This document shows, piece by piece, positions 28,751 to 38,300 of a stretch of DNA of 46,461 nt. The notes below the pieces were generated by a model. That model had not been told where the DNA came from, searched no databases, and saw only the letters and a list, made by a program, of their open reading frames with translations. Where the stretch lies: contig CAJNDS010000121.1 in the NCBI GenBank assembly GCA_905221605.1, positions 175,001 through 221,461 on the forward strand, in the 5' to 3' direction. The stretch is from Symbiodinium natans (lineage: Eukaryota > Sar > Dinophyceae > Suessiales > Symbiodiniaceae). Made by a program: the position numbers and the translations under genes. Numbering within the stretch: the stretch's first letter is position 1; each line of letters begins with the position of its first letter.

Positions 28751-28890
28751 ACTGGCTGGTTCTTAGTAGGAAATGAGGGAATTAGGGCCCCCGTTGAATC
28801 GCATGAGGGGGCCCTCAACCCTAAACCCTAAACCCTAAATCCTAAACCCTGAACCCTAAACATCCCTCATTCCCCTCCAAGAACCAGCCA
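28751..28890. mobile_element. Inverted repeat CTGGCTGGTTCTT flanking a telomere-like array
   Basis: CTGGCTGGTTCTTAGTAGGA at the left is matched by complementary TTCCCCTCCAAGAACCAGCC at about 28869-28889. Between the arms lie about six CCCTAAA units. Looks like a small palindromic element containing or invaded by telomeric repeat. Confidence 0.5.
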
Positions 28891-29224
28891 AATGAACAAA
28901 AAAAAACCAAGTGCGACGGTGCTGCCTTGGATACTAACAGTCCTGAATAGGATTATAGTACCCCCCCCCCCTATTATCATAATCCTAAACCCGAAACCCG
29001 AAACCCTAAACCCTAAACCCTGTTAAGGACTAGTATCACCCTAAACCCTAGACCTTACACCCGAAACCCTAAACCCAAAGCCTGAAACCCCAAAAGTATA
29101 AGGGGTATAACATCCCAAGCGCCGCCCCATCCGAAGGGGGGGGGGGGAGGGGAGCAAGTGGCAGGCACCTCATGCCTAGAACCCTGAACCCTGAACCCTA
29201 AACCCTAAACCCTAAACCTGCGAA

Positions 29225-29282
29225 ACAAGGGGTGGGAAGGTGACTTCGAGATTTCGCTCCTTGAGCCCTTTTTGGAGGGCCC
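29225..29282. other. Island, exon-like on both strands
   Basis: Minus: ALQKGLKERNLEVTFPPLVS after a TTTAGGGTTTAG acceptor. Plus: NKGWEGDFEISLLEPFLEGP then stop. Composition does not separate them. Confidence 0.25.
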
Positions 29283-29479
29283 CTAAACCCTAAACCCTGT
29301 AGAGTTTAGGGTGTAGCGTAGGGTTTAGGCATTAGGCTTTAGGGTATAGGGTATAGGGTTTAGGGTTTAGGGTTTAGGGTTTGGTTTAGGGTTTAGGGTT
29401 TAGGGTTTAGGGTTCAGGGTACAGGGTTTGGGAACCCTAAACCCGAAACCGCCATGAAGCCGTCCTCCAGTGTCAGGAC

Positions 29480-29552
29480 CTCAGCAGCAGGCGCTGCACC
29501 AGCGGCGCACAGCCCAGTCCTATGAAGAGTTGGCCACTGATTTGTTTGAGCT
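29480..29552 (-). CDS. Candidate internal exon, hydrophobic helix
   Basis: Minus-strand acceptor CGTCCAAAG|AG and donor GAG|GTCCTGAC enclose 73 nt. The frame reads LKQISGQLFIGLGCAPLVQR, then LLL. Plus strand is also open. Confidence 0.38.
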
Positions 29553-29820
29553 CTTTGGACGTTTAGGGTTTAGGGTTTAGGGTGTAGGGTTTAGGGCGTA
29601 GGGTTTAGGTGGGGTGGTTTAGGGTTTAGGGTTTAGGGTTTAGGGTTTAGGGTTTAGGGTTTAGGGGTTAGGGGTTAGGGTTTAGGGTTTAGGGTGAGGG
29701 TATGAGGGCCCTATATTCATGCTTTAAAGGGTACCGAAAATAGGGGTACCCTTTTGGGCGGTCCCCTTAGGCTTTTTGGGTTTTAGGGTTTAGGTGGGTT
29801 TGAGCGGCGGGGTATAGTAC

Positions 29821-29898
29821 GGTCTCTTCAGCTATCACACGGGGACGAACAAGACCGTAGTGCAACGAGCTGACCACATCTGGATTGAAGTAGGCACC
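29821..29898 (-). CDS. Candidate internal exon with telomere-unit acceptor
   Basis: The minus-strand acceptor is the telomere-like GTTTAG|GGT itself; the donor is GAGACC|GTACTA. Exactly 26 sense codons: GAYFNPDVVSSLHYGLVRPR, then VIAEET. Symmetric phase 0. The plus strand (YHTGTNKTVVQRADHIWIE with a GTAGGC donor) is an unusually good antisense alternative. Confidence 0.43.
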
Positions 29899-30159
29899 CT
29901 AAACACGAAACCCGAAACCCTAAACCCTAAACCCTAGGACCCCAGAAGCGTGGTCACACTACGACCCTAAACATCGCCTTTTCGTGGGTCCGGGGGAGTG
30001 CGCAGTCGCATGAGCCCGGCCCGGCAAGAGCACGCAAAGAACGGGAGAGAAGGGGAGAGGGGCAAACTTGGGTCGTAGAGTTTAGGGTTTAGGGCTTAGG
30101 GTTTAGGGTTTAGGGTTTCGGGTTTAGGGTTTCGGGTTTCGGGCTTCGGGTTTCGGGTT

Positions 30160-30210
30160 TGGTGCCTGAAGCTCAGAAGAGACGCCTAACCCCACATCCC
30201 CGAAGCCTCG
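30160..30210 (-). CDS. Candidate short exon, weak
   Basis: Minus-strand acceptor TTTTTGCAAAAAG|CGA followed by RGFGDVGLGVSSELQAP. Donor unclear (GTCTCT is inside the frame). Confidence 0.25.
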
Positions 30211-30337
30211 CTTTTTGCAAATCTAAGGGGCTTCTGGGCAACGGACATTGCAGAGGCTGCAGAGGAGAGATTCAATGGGCTGGGGGGGGAGGGGAAGGAA
30301 CCTTGCGTCGGGATGGGCAAGGCAACTGACCCTCTCA

Positions 30338-30533
30338 TACTGGAAGCGTAACGATGAACCCAGTATCAGAAGTATCGGAGGGAGCGGTTTCATGCCTACA
30401 GGGCACACTTGAGATTGCGTTTCTTGGAGGGACAGGAAGACCCAAGCTCGAGGTAGAGGAAACTTCTAGCATGCCATGCGGAAGATACACCTTCCCGAAA
30501 TCCAGAGCACATGGGCAAGGTATCAACGATCAT
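30338..30533 (-). CDS. Candidate exon, unknown
   Basis: A 190-base minus-strand open stretch contains CALDFGKVYLPHGMLEVSST and later PVPPRNAISSVPCRHETAPS. The plus strand is open over 30354-30569 as well. No splice sites stand out. Confidence 0.25.
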
Positions 30534-30626
30534 CTCGCATCAGTTTGCTCAGGGGCTTCATCAGATTGAAGGATTACACTTCTCCAACTTAGGGGTGAGA
30601 GAGGAAGGCAGAGCCACGCCCTTACA

Positions 30627-30995
30627 TTGACCGCGGGTTCCGTTTACGTGAACTGCTGCCATGCACTGCAGTTTCATCGAACTCAACAGCAAACGACAAC
30701 ACTTCCACCAAAAACCATGCCAACAAAAATCGTTGACCTGGGAGCCGGACCACAGCACATAGACCTGGCTGACAAGCCGCGGACCGTGCCGCACTTCATG
30801 TCAAGGCCACACATGATGGTATTGGGAGTGATTAGCGCACGGCGTACGGCGAACCGAACTTTGAGCCAAGCTGCTGGGCTGCGATACGCTGTTCGTCAGG
30901 CTTCCAGCGGATTCATAAAGAAGGTTGACAAGTTGACACACACACTTGGCGACCTAACGTCACGGGCTGATTCCACCATGTTGGTTGCGTCATAA
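30627..30995 (+). CDS. Open frame on the plus strand, unknown, doubtful
   Basis: A 122-codon frame includes MPTKIVDLGAGPQHIDLADK and ends TSRADSTMLVAS before TAA. It is the longest plus frame outside repeats in this part. An internal ATG at about 30717 is a possible start. No domain recognised; it may be chance. Confidence 0.22.
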   Translation: MTAGSVYVNCCHALQFHRTQQQTTTLPPKTMPTKIVDLGAGPQHIDLADKPRTVPHFMSRPHMMVLGVISARRTANRTLSQAAGLRYAVRQASSGFIKKVDKLTHTLGDLTSRADSTMLVAS

Positions 30996-31108
30996 CTTAC
31001 TCAACAAGTATACTTGATGCCCAGCTGTTGTCATCTTCGGCCGGTCCATCACCTGTCACCCTAAGCCCTAAGCCCTAAACCCTAAACCCTAAACCCTAAA
31101 CTGGCTCA

Positions 31109-31188
31109 TCATCTGGTCTCTTCGTCCATCGCCTCAAGGTCGTCGCAGAGCACACAGGGGCTTGGGCGACGAGGGAAGGCCCGATGCT
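31109..31188 (-). CDS. Candidate terminal exon with stop
   Basis: Minus-strand acceptor AGGATGCAG|AG opens HRAFPRRPSPCVLCDDLEAM, then DEETR and tandem TGA TGA. It is a sensible 3' terminal exon for a gene lying at higher coordinates. Confidence 0.38.
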
Positions 31189-31219
31189 CTGCATCCTGTG
31201 GCTGATTTGACCTCTATGC

Positions 31220-32310
31220 TCCCCTTAGAACCTCAATCAAAAATAGTAATTTTTGAACATCCTCTTGGGCTTTGTATATTAGAACCTTAATAAAAAATGA
31301 TATTTTTAATATCCTCTTGGGCTTTATATAAACAAAAAATGATTTGTGAAAGGGGGGATATAGACATGGCCACACAAGCGGAAGGTCTCTCCATTCACAG
31401 GCTTTGGCTTCAGTAAACTCCCCTTCGAGGCAGAGAAGCTTCGATCACTTCTGCCCATCCCTTTCATGGGCGGAGGTCCTCTTTACGTACGATGCCAAAC
31501 AAGAATCTCCAGCAATCGTTTGTAGGTGTCTGGGTAACTCAAAGCAGGCACCCCACATTTTTGCACTTTTTGGCCGAAAACCCCGATTTTCTCTACATTT
31601 AGCATGAAAACCTCTAGTTATCCTAATTTCTCTATACTTCAATTCGAAAACCTCTATTTCTCTCTATTTTATAACTAAAACCTCTATTTCTCTCTATTTT
31701 TGTCTATATCTTCATAGTTTTGCTCTATATTTAATGAGGAAGACATGAGAGAGGGATACATGAGAAACTTATTCTCTGTGTTATCTCAATATGTGACTTG
31801 CAATTAAAAGTGTTTTGTTCCTCTTGTCCTATTTTAATAGGAAGCCCATTATTTTCTCTGTCTCTGAATAGGCAAACCTCCATTGTCTTAACATTTGAAC
31901 ATGAAAACCTCTATTCTCTATATTTGAATATCAAGACCTCTACATTTTAATATGAAAACACTTTGTATTTTCGCTATATTTTCGTATGAAAGCCTCTATT
32001 TCCTCTATGTTGTCATAGGAAACATCTAATTTCTCTATATTGTATAGCGAAAACCTCTATTGTTCTATAGTGTATTATTTTGTCAGTATTTTCAGACTTC
32101 TTATCTTTATTTCACGAGGAAGACATGAGAGAGGAATACACGAAAAGCTAATCCTCTATATTGTCATAAGAGTACATGCATTATCTCTATCTGTGACTCG
32201 TAGACGGCAAGTGTTTTTGTTCATGTCTCATACCACAAGCTCTATTTTCTCGATTCTTTACTAAGAAGACGTTTATATCTCTATTTTTAAACGGAAAATT
32301 CAACTTCCAC
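31220..32310. repeat. AT-rich minisatellite-like region
   Basis: At least a dozen AAAACCTCTATTTCTCTATA-type units, an earlier pair of TTGGGCTTTGTATA / TTGGGCTTTATATA repeats (31260-31330), and a longer direct duplication (GAGGAAGACATGAGAGAGG near 31735 and 32117). Base composition contrasts sharply with the surroundings. No gene seen. Confidence 0.8.
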
Positions 32311-32384
32311 TATAAGGTCTGAATTTTCGTAGGAAAGCAAGCAAAAATTCCCTCTTTTTTCAGGGGATTGGGGGCTGCGCAGAC

Positions 32385-32710
32385 CGCCGCATTTGAAAAC
32401 ACAATGCTCGCATCATGGGTTTGGAAGGGATTCGTAAGCTTTGAAGCAGGCTTGCTAAAAAAAAGCGGGGGGGTTGGGGGAGGGGGGGGGGGGGGGGGGG
32501 TTGGGGGGGCGCAGCCCCCCCATTTGCAAACCCAATGCTGCGCATGATAGGCTTGGACAGGATTCATATGCTGAGAAGCGAGCTGGCACGGTTTTAAAGA
32601 GGGGCGGGTCGGGCGGGGTGCAGCCCTCCCTCCACCGTTTGCAAACACAATGCTCGCATGATGGCCTTGGGAAGGATTCAGTGCTTTGAAAACGCTTGCA
32701 CAGTTTAAAG
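32385..32710 (+). repeat. About 120-bp tandem repeat, three copies
   Basis: Copies near 32390, 32520 and 32640 share TTTGCAAACACAATGCTCGC, ATGAT, a GGAAGGATTC motif and CTTTGAA. G-rich spacers separate them. Confidence 0.8.
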
Positions 32711-32749
32711 GAGGGGGGGCGTTGGGGACGGGGTTGGGGAGGAAATTGC

Positions 32750-33215
32750 AAAACAAATGACCTGGGGGGTGGGGAGGAAGGGGGGGGGGCATGTTTTTTT
32801 TTGCTGCGGGTGTGGGGGTGCGTTTTTTTTTTTGCTGCGGGTGCGGGGGCGCGTTTTTTTGCTGCGGGTGCGGGGGCGACACGCGCCAGGTCACTCACTC
32901 ACCTGGGGGGTGGGGAGGAAGGGGGGGGGAGGGGGGGGGGGGAGGGGGGGGGGGGGGGGTGCCTTTTTTTGCTGCGGGTATGGGAGCGCGTTTTTTTTTT
33001 TGCTGCGGGTGCTGGGGCGACACGCGCCAAGGTCACTCACTCACCTGGGGGTGGGGAGGAAGGGGGGGGAGGGGGGGGGGGGTGCGTTTTTTTTTTTTGC
33101 TGCGGGTGCGGGGGCGCGTTTTTTTTTTTGCTGCGGGTGCGGGGGCGCGTTTTTTTTTTTGCTGCGGGTGCGGGGCGACACGCGCCAGGTCACTCACTCA
33201 CCGGGGCGGCCCCCG
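32750..33215 (+). repeat. G-rich / T-run minisatellite
   Basis: Repeating modules: T(7-13)GCTGCGGGTGCGGGGGCG, then CACGCGCCAGGTCACTCACT and GGGGTGGGGAGGAAGG. The T- and G-runs vary in length. Open frames on either strand are low-complexity and not credible. Confidence 0.9.
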
Positions 33216-33319
33216 AAAAAAGCACCCACAGCAAAAAAGCACCCACAACAAAAAAAAAACACGGGTTCCCCCCGCCCCCCACCCACCCCACCCCCCAACC
33301 GAGGCGGGTCGCGTAGCGT

Positions 33320-33790
33320 TAAGTAGCGTTAAGATTATTAAATTCACGCACGAATGGGGGAACAACAAAAGATTATAATGGGGCCCTCATTTAATGTACT
33401 TTCTTGCACTTAACAAATATACGAAGAGACTACGCAAAATAAAGCTGTAAATGAAGTGAGACGAATGCACGAATGTGCGTGTTCATGTCTTTCACACACA
33501 CGTTTTATAAAATTCATGGTGTTCTCTCGCGATACAGACTATTATCAAAAAAGTGCCCCCAGTTTTGGTCGCTCTTTCACTTAACTCGTGCACTCATTCT
33601 TTCATTCGTTTAGAATCACAGTTCATTCGTTCTCTACACCTCGGTCGGGTCTCCTTGTGAGGCCGCCGCTACTGCAGGGTGCCTACTCTTGCAGGTTCGA
33701 TTAGGGCTGCGGAAGGGGTCAGGGCTCAGGGCAAAATATTCTGTGCTGCTCATTCTTCTCAGCTCAGATAAACCGCTTCTTGCAAACAAA
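33320..33790. other. Unique stretch, nothing recognised
   Basis: AT-richer unique DNA with scattered CATTC/TTCATTCG motifs. No convincing exon, RNA gene or repeat. Confidence 0.5.
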
Positions 33791-34047
33791 CCCGAAACCC
33801 TAAACCGACGTGATCAGGAAATGTGGGAAAGTCCTTTGAGGGCCTGAAGGCCGCGGGTCTACATTGACATGAGGCTTGCCCGAAATGATGGGGGGCTTGT
33901 CCATCGCTTGGGGCAAACAAAAGCGGGCTACATGTAGCGTAGCATAATTAGTCAATTGATTGCCCTCAGTAGGGTACTTCTATCCTACATGATCTCGTTC
34001 AGTATGGTGCGGTCATTGTAGCGAAGAATGTCAGAAAGGGCCCGTAA

Positions 34048-34226
34048 CTACATGGTCCGCGGCGCAAACCGCCCGCGTTTTGAGAATTTACGTGTCTGCA
34101 ACACTGGCAGGCGCGGTACTCGCGTACGTCCTGAAAAGGTGTCTTGTTTTGCTCGAACTACTTGGTTCACTAAGTCTAGTTCGGAGGGTCCGCCCCACTT
34201 TGTCAAGCTGCGTGGAGCCCCGGCCC
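34048..34226 (-). CDS. Candidate terminal exon (59 codons including stop)
   Basis: Minus-strand acceptor TTTCCATCACGCCAG|GG; two phase bases, then AGAPRSLTKWGGPSELDLVN, a middle part with VVRAKQDTFSGRTRVPRLPV and a basic end KFSKRGRFAPRTM before TAG. The plus strand has an overlapping complete ATG-TGA frame (34028-34246, 72 codons), so strand needs transcripts. Confidence 0.38.
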
Positions 34227-34347
34227 CTGGCGTGATGGAAAAATGAGTGTTTTAGGGTTTAGGGTTTAGGGTTTAGGGTTTAGGGTTTTGGGTTTAGGGT
34301 TTAGGGTTTAGGGTTTAGGGTTTAGGGTTTAGGTTCTGCATCCAATC

Positions 34348-34465
34348 TTGAGTGCGTTTCTCGAAGTCGAGTTTGGCAGTCGTGAAACGAACTGGTGTTT
34401 GGCTTCTCCCCGCTTTCGTACACTTCGCCCCTTACAGCTTCGCTGTCTTGGGGTTGTGATTATAC
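34348..34465 (-). CDS. Candidate exon, charged
   Basis: Two minus-strand frames are open: DSEAVRGEVYESGEKPNTSS and KRGEAKHQFVSRLPNSTSRN. Lies between two telomere-like arrays. Boundaries not determined. Confidence 0.25.
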
Positions 34466-34529
34466 CCTAATTAAGCCCTAAACCCTACACCCTAAACCCT
34501 TGGGGTTGTGATTGTACTTCTTGTTCTCG

Positions 34530-35140
34530 GGGTTCATCTTCGTTGGCGCCTGCGTTTGCTCGCCATTTCCTTTCGAAAGAAAACAGTCCGACTTCTGGTT
34601 TTACGCACTTTCATATTGCAGTGACCCGATTCTTGATAGGTTTTTGCGACTCTACTCTGTTTCGGCATATTCCGATGATCGCAACGGATCGATGCTCCCG
34701 AACAGCTTGCATTTTCTTGAAATGCCGCCGTTTGGGGGCTGCTGTCCCGTAAGGCATCGGTTGTCGCTTGCATTTTCTGCGTCTTCACTACGTCGCCTGT
34801 TCCAATATTGTGAACTTGTGAATGTTCCAATTTGGGTGTGCCGTTTGTTGACTTCATACTCCCGGCAGATTGCTGCTCTCAGCCGCTGCTGACAAGAGCA
34901 AGCTGCCCCACACACCACTTTGCCTTTCTAGGGACTGGGCTTGCCGTCGTTGGTTTGGCAAGCTGCTGCGACTGTGCTGTTGTAGCACCACTGAGCCCGC
35001 ATTGTGGTAAAACGGAGTGCACGTCTGCTGCCTTGGATTTGCCTTATGTATATTCTGTCGAGTTTTATATATTCCGCCTCAATGAAATATTAGAAGAATT
35101 TGGGGAGGCGAAAGTTATTGTGGGGTTCGGGTGAGGCCCA
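34530..35140. other. Unique stretch with overlapping open frames
   Basis: Minus-strand 34534-34857 has a basic-ended frame (RKTRSRTVFFRKEMASKRRR); another minus frame and a plus frame overlap. No splice sites are clearly better than chance. AT content is higher than in the exon islands. Confidence 0.3.
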
Positions 35141-35259
35141 AGAACCTGTGGAGTAACCGAAGGGTTCGGGTGAGGCCCAAGGAGCCCGAGAAGCCAAAAA
35201 AATGCACCAAACCACACCGCCACGCGCCGCGGGCCAAGTAGATGGGTCAACCCTCTTAC

Positions 35260-35304
35260 AAGGTATTCACATCCGTGCGCCTGACTTCCGCATGATAGAC
35301 AGTC
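35260..35304 (-). CDS. Candidate exon C, copy 2, with consensus donor
   Basis: Minus-strand acceptor GCCATGAG|GAC and donor CTT|GTAAGAG, the best donor in the window. 45 nt, 15 sense codons: DCLSCGSQAHGCEYL. Four cysteines in 15 residues would suit a metal site. Paralogous context at 19240-19290. Confidence 0.46.
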
Positions 35305-35344
35305 CTCATGGCACGAACAGCCATGACATGCATGAACATTCAAC

Positions 35345-35427
35345 AGCAAGCTCTCGTTCCCCCACTTGTTTCTGGCGACGAGTCCGCACACGGCCAGGTC
35401 CACTTTGGCTGCTAACCGCCGTGCCTG
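35345..35427 (-). CDS. Candidate exon B, copy 2
   Basis: Minus-strand acceptor AACCTTGCAG|CAG opens QARRLAAKVDLAVCGLVARN, then KWGNESL. The donor GTTGAATG is weak. Aligns with the 19520-19604 island, which has a one-base difference. Confidence 0.42.
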
Positions 35428-35589
35428 CTGCAAGGTTGCGGGTTGCGGGCTGTACGATAGGGTTTAGGGTTTAGGGGGTAGGGGTAGGGTCTAGGATTTT
35501 AGCTTTAAGGTTTAGGGTGTGGGGCTTCAGGTTTCGGGTTCAGGGCTTAAGGTTTAGGGCTTAGGGTGGGGGAGTTTCGGGTTGCGGGC

Positions 35590-35663
35590 CTTAAGCTGGG
35601 AAAGCCAAGATTGTTCAGAAGCCGCGCCTGCTCGCCCTCTAAGAAGCGCCAGACGTCCCAAGC
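35590..35663 (-). CDS. Candidate exon A (AWDVWR), copy 2
   Basis: Minus-strand acceptor TAGTATTTCCTGTGCAG|GCT. The frame reads AWDVWRFLEGEQARLLNNLG, then FPSLR. It matches the first 14 residues of the exon at 20725-20807 with one substitution. No GT donor precedes the array, so a GC donor or a different end is likely. Confidence 0.5.
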
Positions 35664-35879
35664 CTGCACAGGAAATACTAATGGTGTAGGGTTTAGGGGT
35701 TTGGGGTTCAGGGGTTTAGGGTTTAGGGTTTAGGGTTAAGGGTTTAGGGGTTGAGGGTTTAGGGTTTAGGGTTTAGGGTTTAGGGTTTAGGGTTTAGGGT
35801 TTAGGGTTTAGGGTTTAGGGTTTAGGGCTTAGGGATAAAGAGCACCAACCCCTTGGGAATGTTTTCCAAGTATACCGGT

Positions 35880-36690
35880 CTGTGCCACATTGAAGGAAGG
35901 GGATGGGGCGTGGACCCGATTTTCCCTAAACCCATTGTATTCTGAAGGCCCTGCGGACTCTCACTGACCAGGTCATGAGCTGTTGACTTGCTTTGAACTG
36001 AAGACCCGGTCCTTTTCAGCCTACGACTGGCAACTTGTCTTGCCTTTCCCCAACAAATTTAGAATAAGACAGCGAATTCTGATGCAATCAATAAGCGGGA
36101 AGGTTGGAGGGTGTCCCCTCCATTTGCCTTTCTTGGGCATGGATGCTTCTATATTCTATACCGCGTCAGCGGCGCAGCAAGCCGGTCTTGGTTGCTAAAA
36201 AACCCAACCAAAAAGACCAACAACCAACAGACCAACTCTTTTGGCATAGAAGAACGCCCGACGGCCCCCAACCGTCCCCGAGCTGTCTTGTCTCTCGAAG
36301 CCTCACGGAAAAGATATATGGGGAGCCCTCGGATTCTGCAGAGCTCCCTTTTGGGGGTTTACGATAGTGGGGGGGCCTTTTTGGGGTCCTGAAGATAAGG
36401 GGAATCCTACTGTTTGGGGTCGTTTCTCGGGGGTTCCCTAGTTTCGCAAACCCCCATTTTGTGAGAGGTCGGCATGGTTTGGGCCCCTGCACTGGGCCAG
36501 CTCCTGGTTGAGTTTGAAGAACTCCAAATCAAATAGAACGAAGTCGGAAGTTACGCTAAGTTCGCGAATGTCTCATCATCATAAAGTGCAAGTCGCAAGC
36601 ACAGCCACCCCTTTCAAACTCTGAGAGAACCCTCCCGGAAGACAAATCGCACACCTCGAATTCTTTACGAGCAGATTCTCATCGAAAGTG
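35880..36690. other. Unique stretch, exon-like frames on both strands
   Basis: Overlapping frames at 36104-36392 (plus) and 36166-36492 (minus) are open over 90-108 codons. Neither has a recognisable domain. The minus frame contains SSAESEGSPYIFSVRLRETR; the plus frame NPTKKTNNQQTNSFGIEERP. Confidence 0.3.
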
Positions 36691-36942
36691 TCGTCCACCT
36701 AATGTCTCAAGAAGAAATTCTTCTCGAACAGCCACCCTGCCCGCAAGCACTGCTCCCCCATGAACAGCCACCCCGCAAGCACTGCTCCACATTGATTGTG
36801 CGACGATCTTCGTCAGCACTGTGCCGCTCAAGTGTTGAAAGACGAACGCGCAGGACGCTACCGTTGCCGTCGCGCATGGTCTGTTTTCGTTGTTGCTTGT
36901 GGGACGACAGCCACGTTGCTATGCTGTGTGTTGTATGTTTTC

Positions 36943-37010
36943 TATTATAATAATAATAAGAATAATAATAATAGTAATAATAATAATAACAATAACAATA
37001 ACAATAACAG
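36943..37010 (+). repeat. (AAT)n/(AAC)n microsatellite
   Basis: AATAATAAT with AAG and AGT interruptions grading into AACAATAAC. Frames through it give poly-N or poly-I/Y artefacts. Confidence 0.95.
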
Positions 37011-37099
37011 TAGCAGGGGTGCACGACTCTCGCTTCTTGTGTGTGTGCGCGCCATCTCTCTCATGGCTTCGTGCAACAAACGGAATGGGTTTCGGGTTC

Positions 37100-37275
37100 G
37101 GGTTTAGCGTTGAGGGTTGAGGGTTGAGGGTTGAAGGTTTATATAAGGTTTAGGGGTTCTAGGGGTTTTAGGGGTTTAGGGGTTTAGGGGTTTATTTAAG
37201 GTTTAGGGGTTTTAGGGGTTTATTTGGGGTTTAGGGGTTTAGGGGTTTAGGGGTTGAGGGGTTTAGGGGTGGAGG
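37100..37275 (+). repeat. TTTAGGGG-type octamer array
   Basis: Units are mainly GTTTAGGG with an extra G (GGGGTTTA), plus GGGTTGA and TTATTTAAGG inserts. A diverged telomere-like array. Confidence 0.85.
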
Positions 37276-37562
37276 AGAGAAGAGCTGCGCCCTTATCTCC
37301 CAGCAGCGGCTTGAAGGTGTGGCCCAAGGGATCCTGAGGTAGGGTTTCTATTTCTCGTATCCCCGATAGGACACCAGTCATATACACTCACCAGTAGTGA
37401 ACGCCCCATATACACTCACCAAAAGCTTTAATACAAAACCCCTGGTTTTCCCCTATTGCGAGGCAACCGTCAGTTTTGCCCATCAGCCTTGGCAGTTTCA
37501 GCCCTGGTCGACGTCATCTCCCGTCCTTTTTTTGTCTCTTCCTTGCCCCTCTGGTCACTTAC

Positions 37563-37690
37563 TTGCCTTCCTTCAGCTGCGAACATTATGGCAAGAGAAG
37601 AATCGGAGACATAAGAGAAGAGGGCAGCTTTTGAATCCAAGTGGGGCATCCCTCTGCTTCGCACAGTGGGCTTCATTCCTTTATTGCAAG
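37563..37690 (-). CDS. Candidate exon with consensus GTAAGT donor
   Basis: The minus strand contains GMPHLDSKAALFSYVSDSSL and AIMFAAEGRQ up to CAA|GTAAGTGACC. A pyrimidine-rich ATAATGTTCGCAG acceptor lies only 14 nt upstream of this donor, so either the exon is longer and starts near 37690, or a micro-exon exists. Family unknown. Confidence 0.33.
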
Positions 37691-38130
37691 ACGAGCATGA
37701 GTTCGGGCTTTTCGGGCTTCGGGTGGAGTGACGCCCTGAACCACAACATGAGGGTTTACGAAGAATAAGGGATCCCGAATATGAACCCCCCAAAAAAGGA
37801 AGATTCCTGTATAAGGACCCCAGTCAGGTACCCCAATTAGCCTAAACCCTAAACCCTAAACCCTAAACCCTAAACCCTAAACTCTAAACCCTAAACCCTA
37901 AACCCTAAACCCCAACAAGGTAACCCCCAGTTTCGTACACACCCACATCCTGCGCACAAGAAATCTTCCTCCCACAAACTCCCCCCCTTCTCCTCACCGA
38001 TGCTCCAGCCCCAGACTTAGGGTTTAGGGTTTAGGGTTTAGGGTTTAGGGTTTAGGGTTTAGGGTTTAGGGTTTAGGGTTTAGGGTTTAGGGTTTAGGGT
38101 TTAGGGTTTAGGGTTTAGGGTTTAGGGTTT

Positions 38131-38300
38131 AGGGGTTCATGGTTACTTGTAACCCCAATTAGGGTTTGAGGTTTAGGGTTTAGGGCTATAACCCCAATTC
38201 TGAATCTATTATAACCTTCTTAGGCGACTTCGGGGACTTCGGGGCTGATAAGAACAGTTCTACGTACAAGTAGGGTTACAAGTACCCTGAACCTCCAGGA
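38131..38300. mobile_element. Palindrome-ended element P3
   Basis: GGGGTTCATGGTTACTTGTA at the left and TACAAGTACCCTGAACCTCC at the right are imperfect complements and share the GGTTCATGGTACTT core with P1 and P2. The interior includes telomere-like units, so array and palindrome are intermixed. Confidence 0.5.

Larger units (their letters stand above)
28810..38130. repeat. Second field of interstitial telomere-like arrays
   Basis: The same heptamer arrays recur, more sparsely, at about 28815-28860, 28980-29080, 29180-29215, 29290-29430, 29560-29700, 29905-29935, 30080-30160, 31060-31100, 34250-34335, 35460-35570, 35690-35830, 37845-37915 and 38016-38130. Both orientations occur. They again separate GC-rich islands. 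An AT-rich stretch (31.2-32.3 kb), a G-rich minisatellite (32.4-33.3 kb) and unique DNA (33.3-34.2 and 35.9-37.1 kb) interrupt the field. Confidence 0.93.

Noticed and set aside
32696-33378. Plus-strand frames of about 190-206 codons rich in G, F and C
   Set aside because: Translation of the G-rich/T-run minisatellite; all three frames are open.
33690-33730. tRNA-like GGTTCGATTAGGG
   Set aside because: A T-arm-like box only; no cloverleaf partner stems could be found around it.
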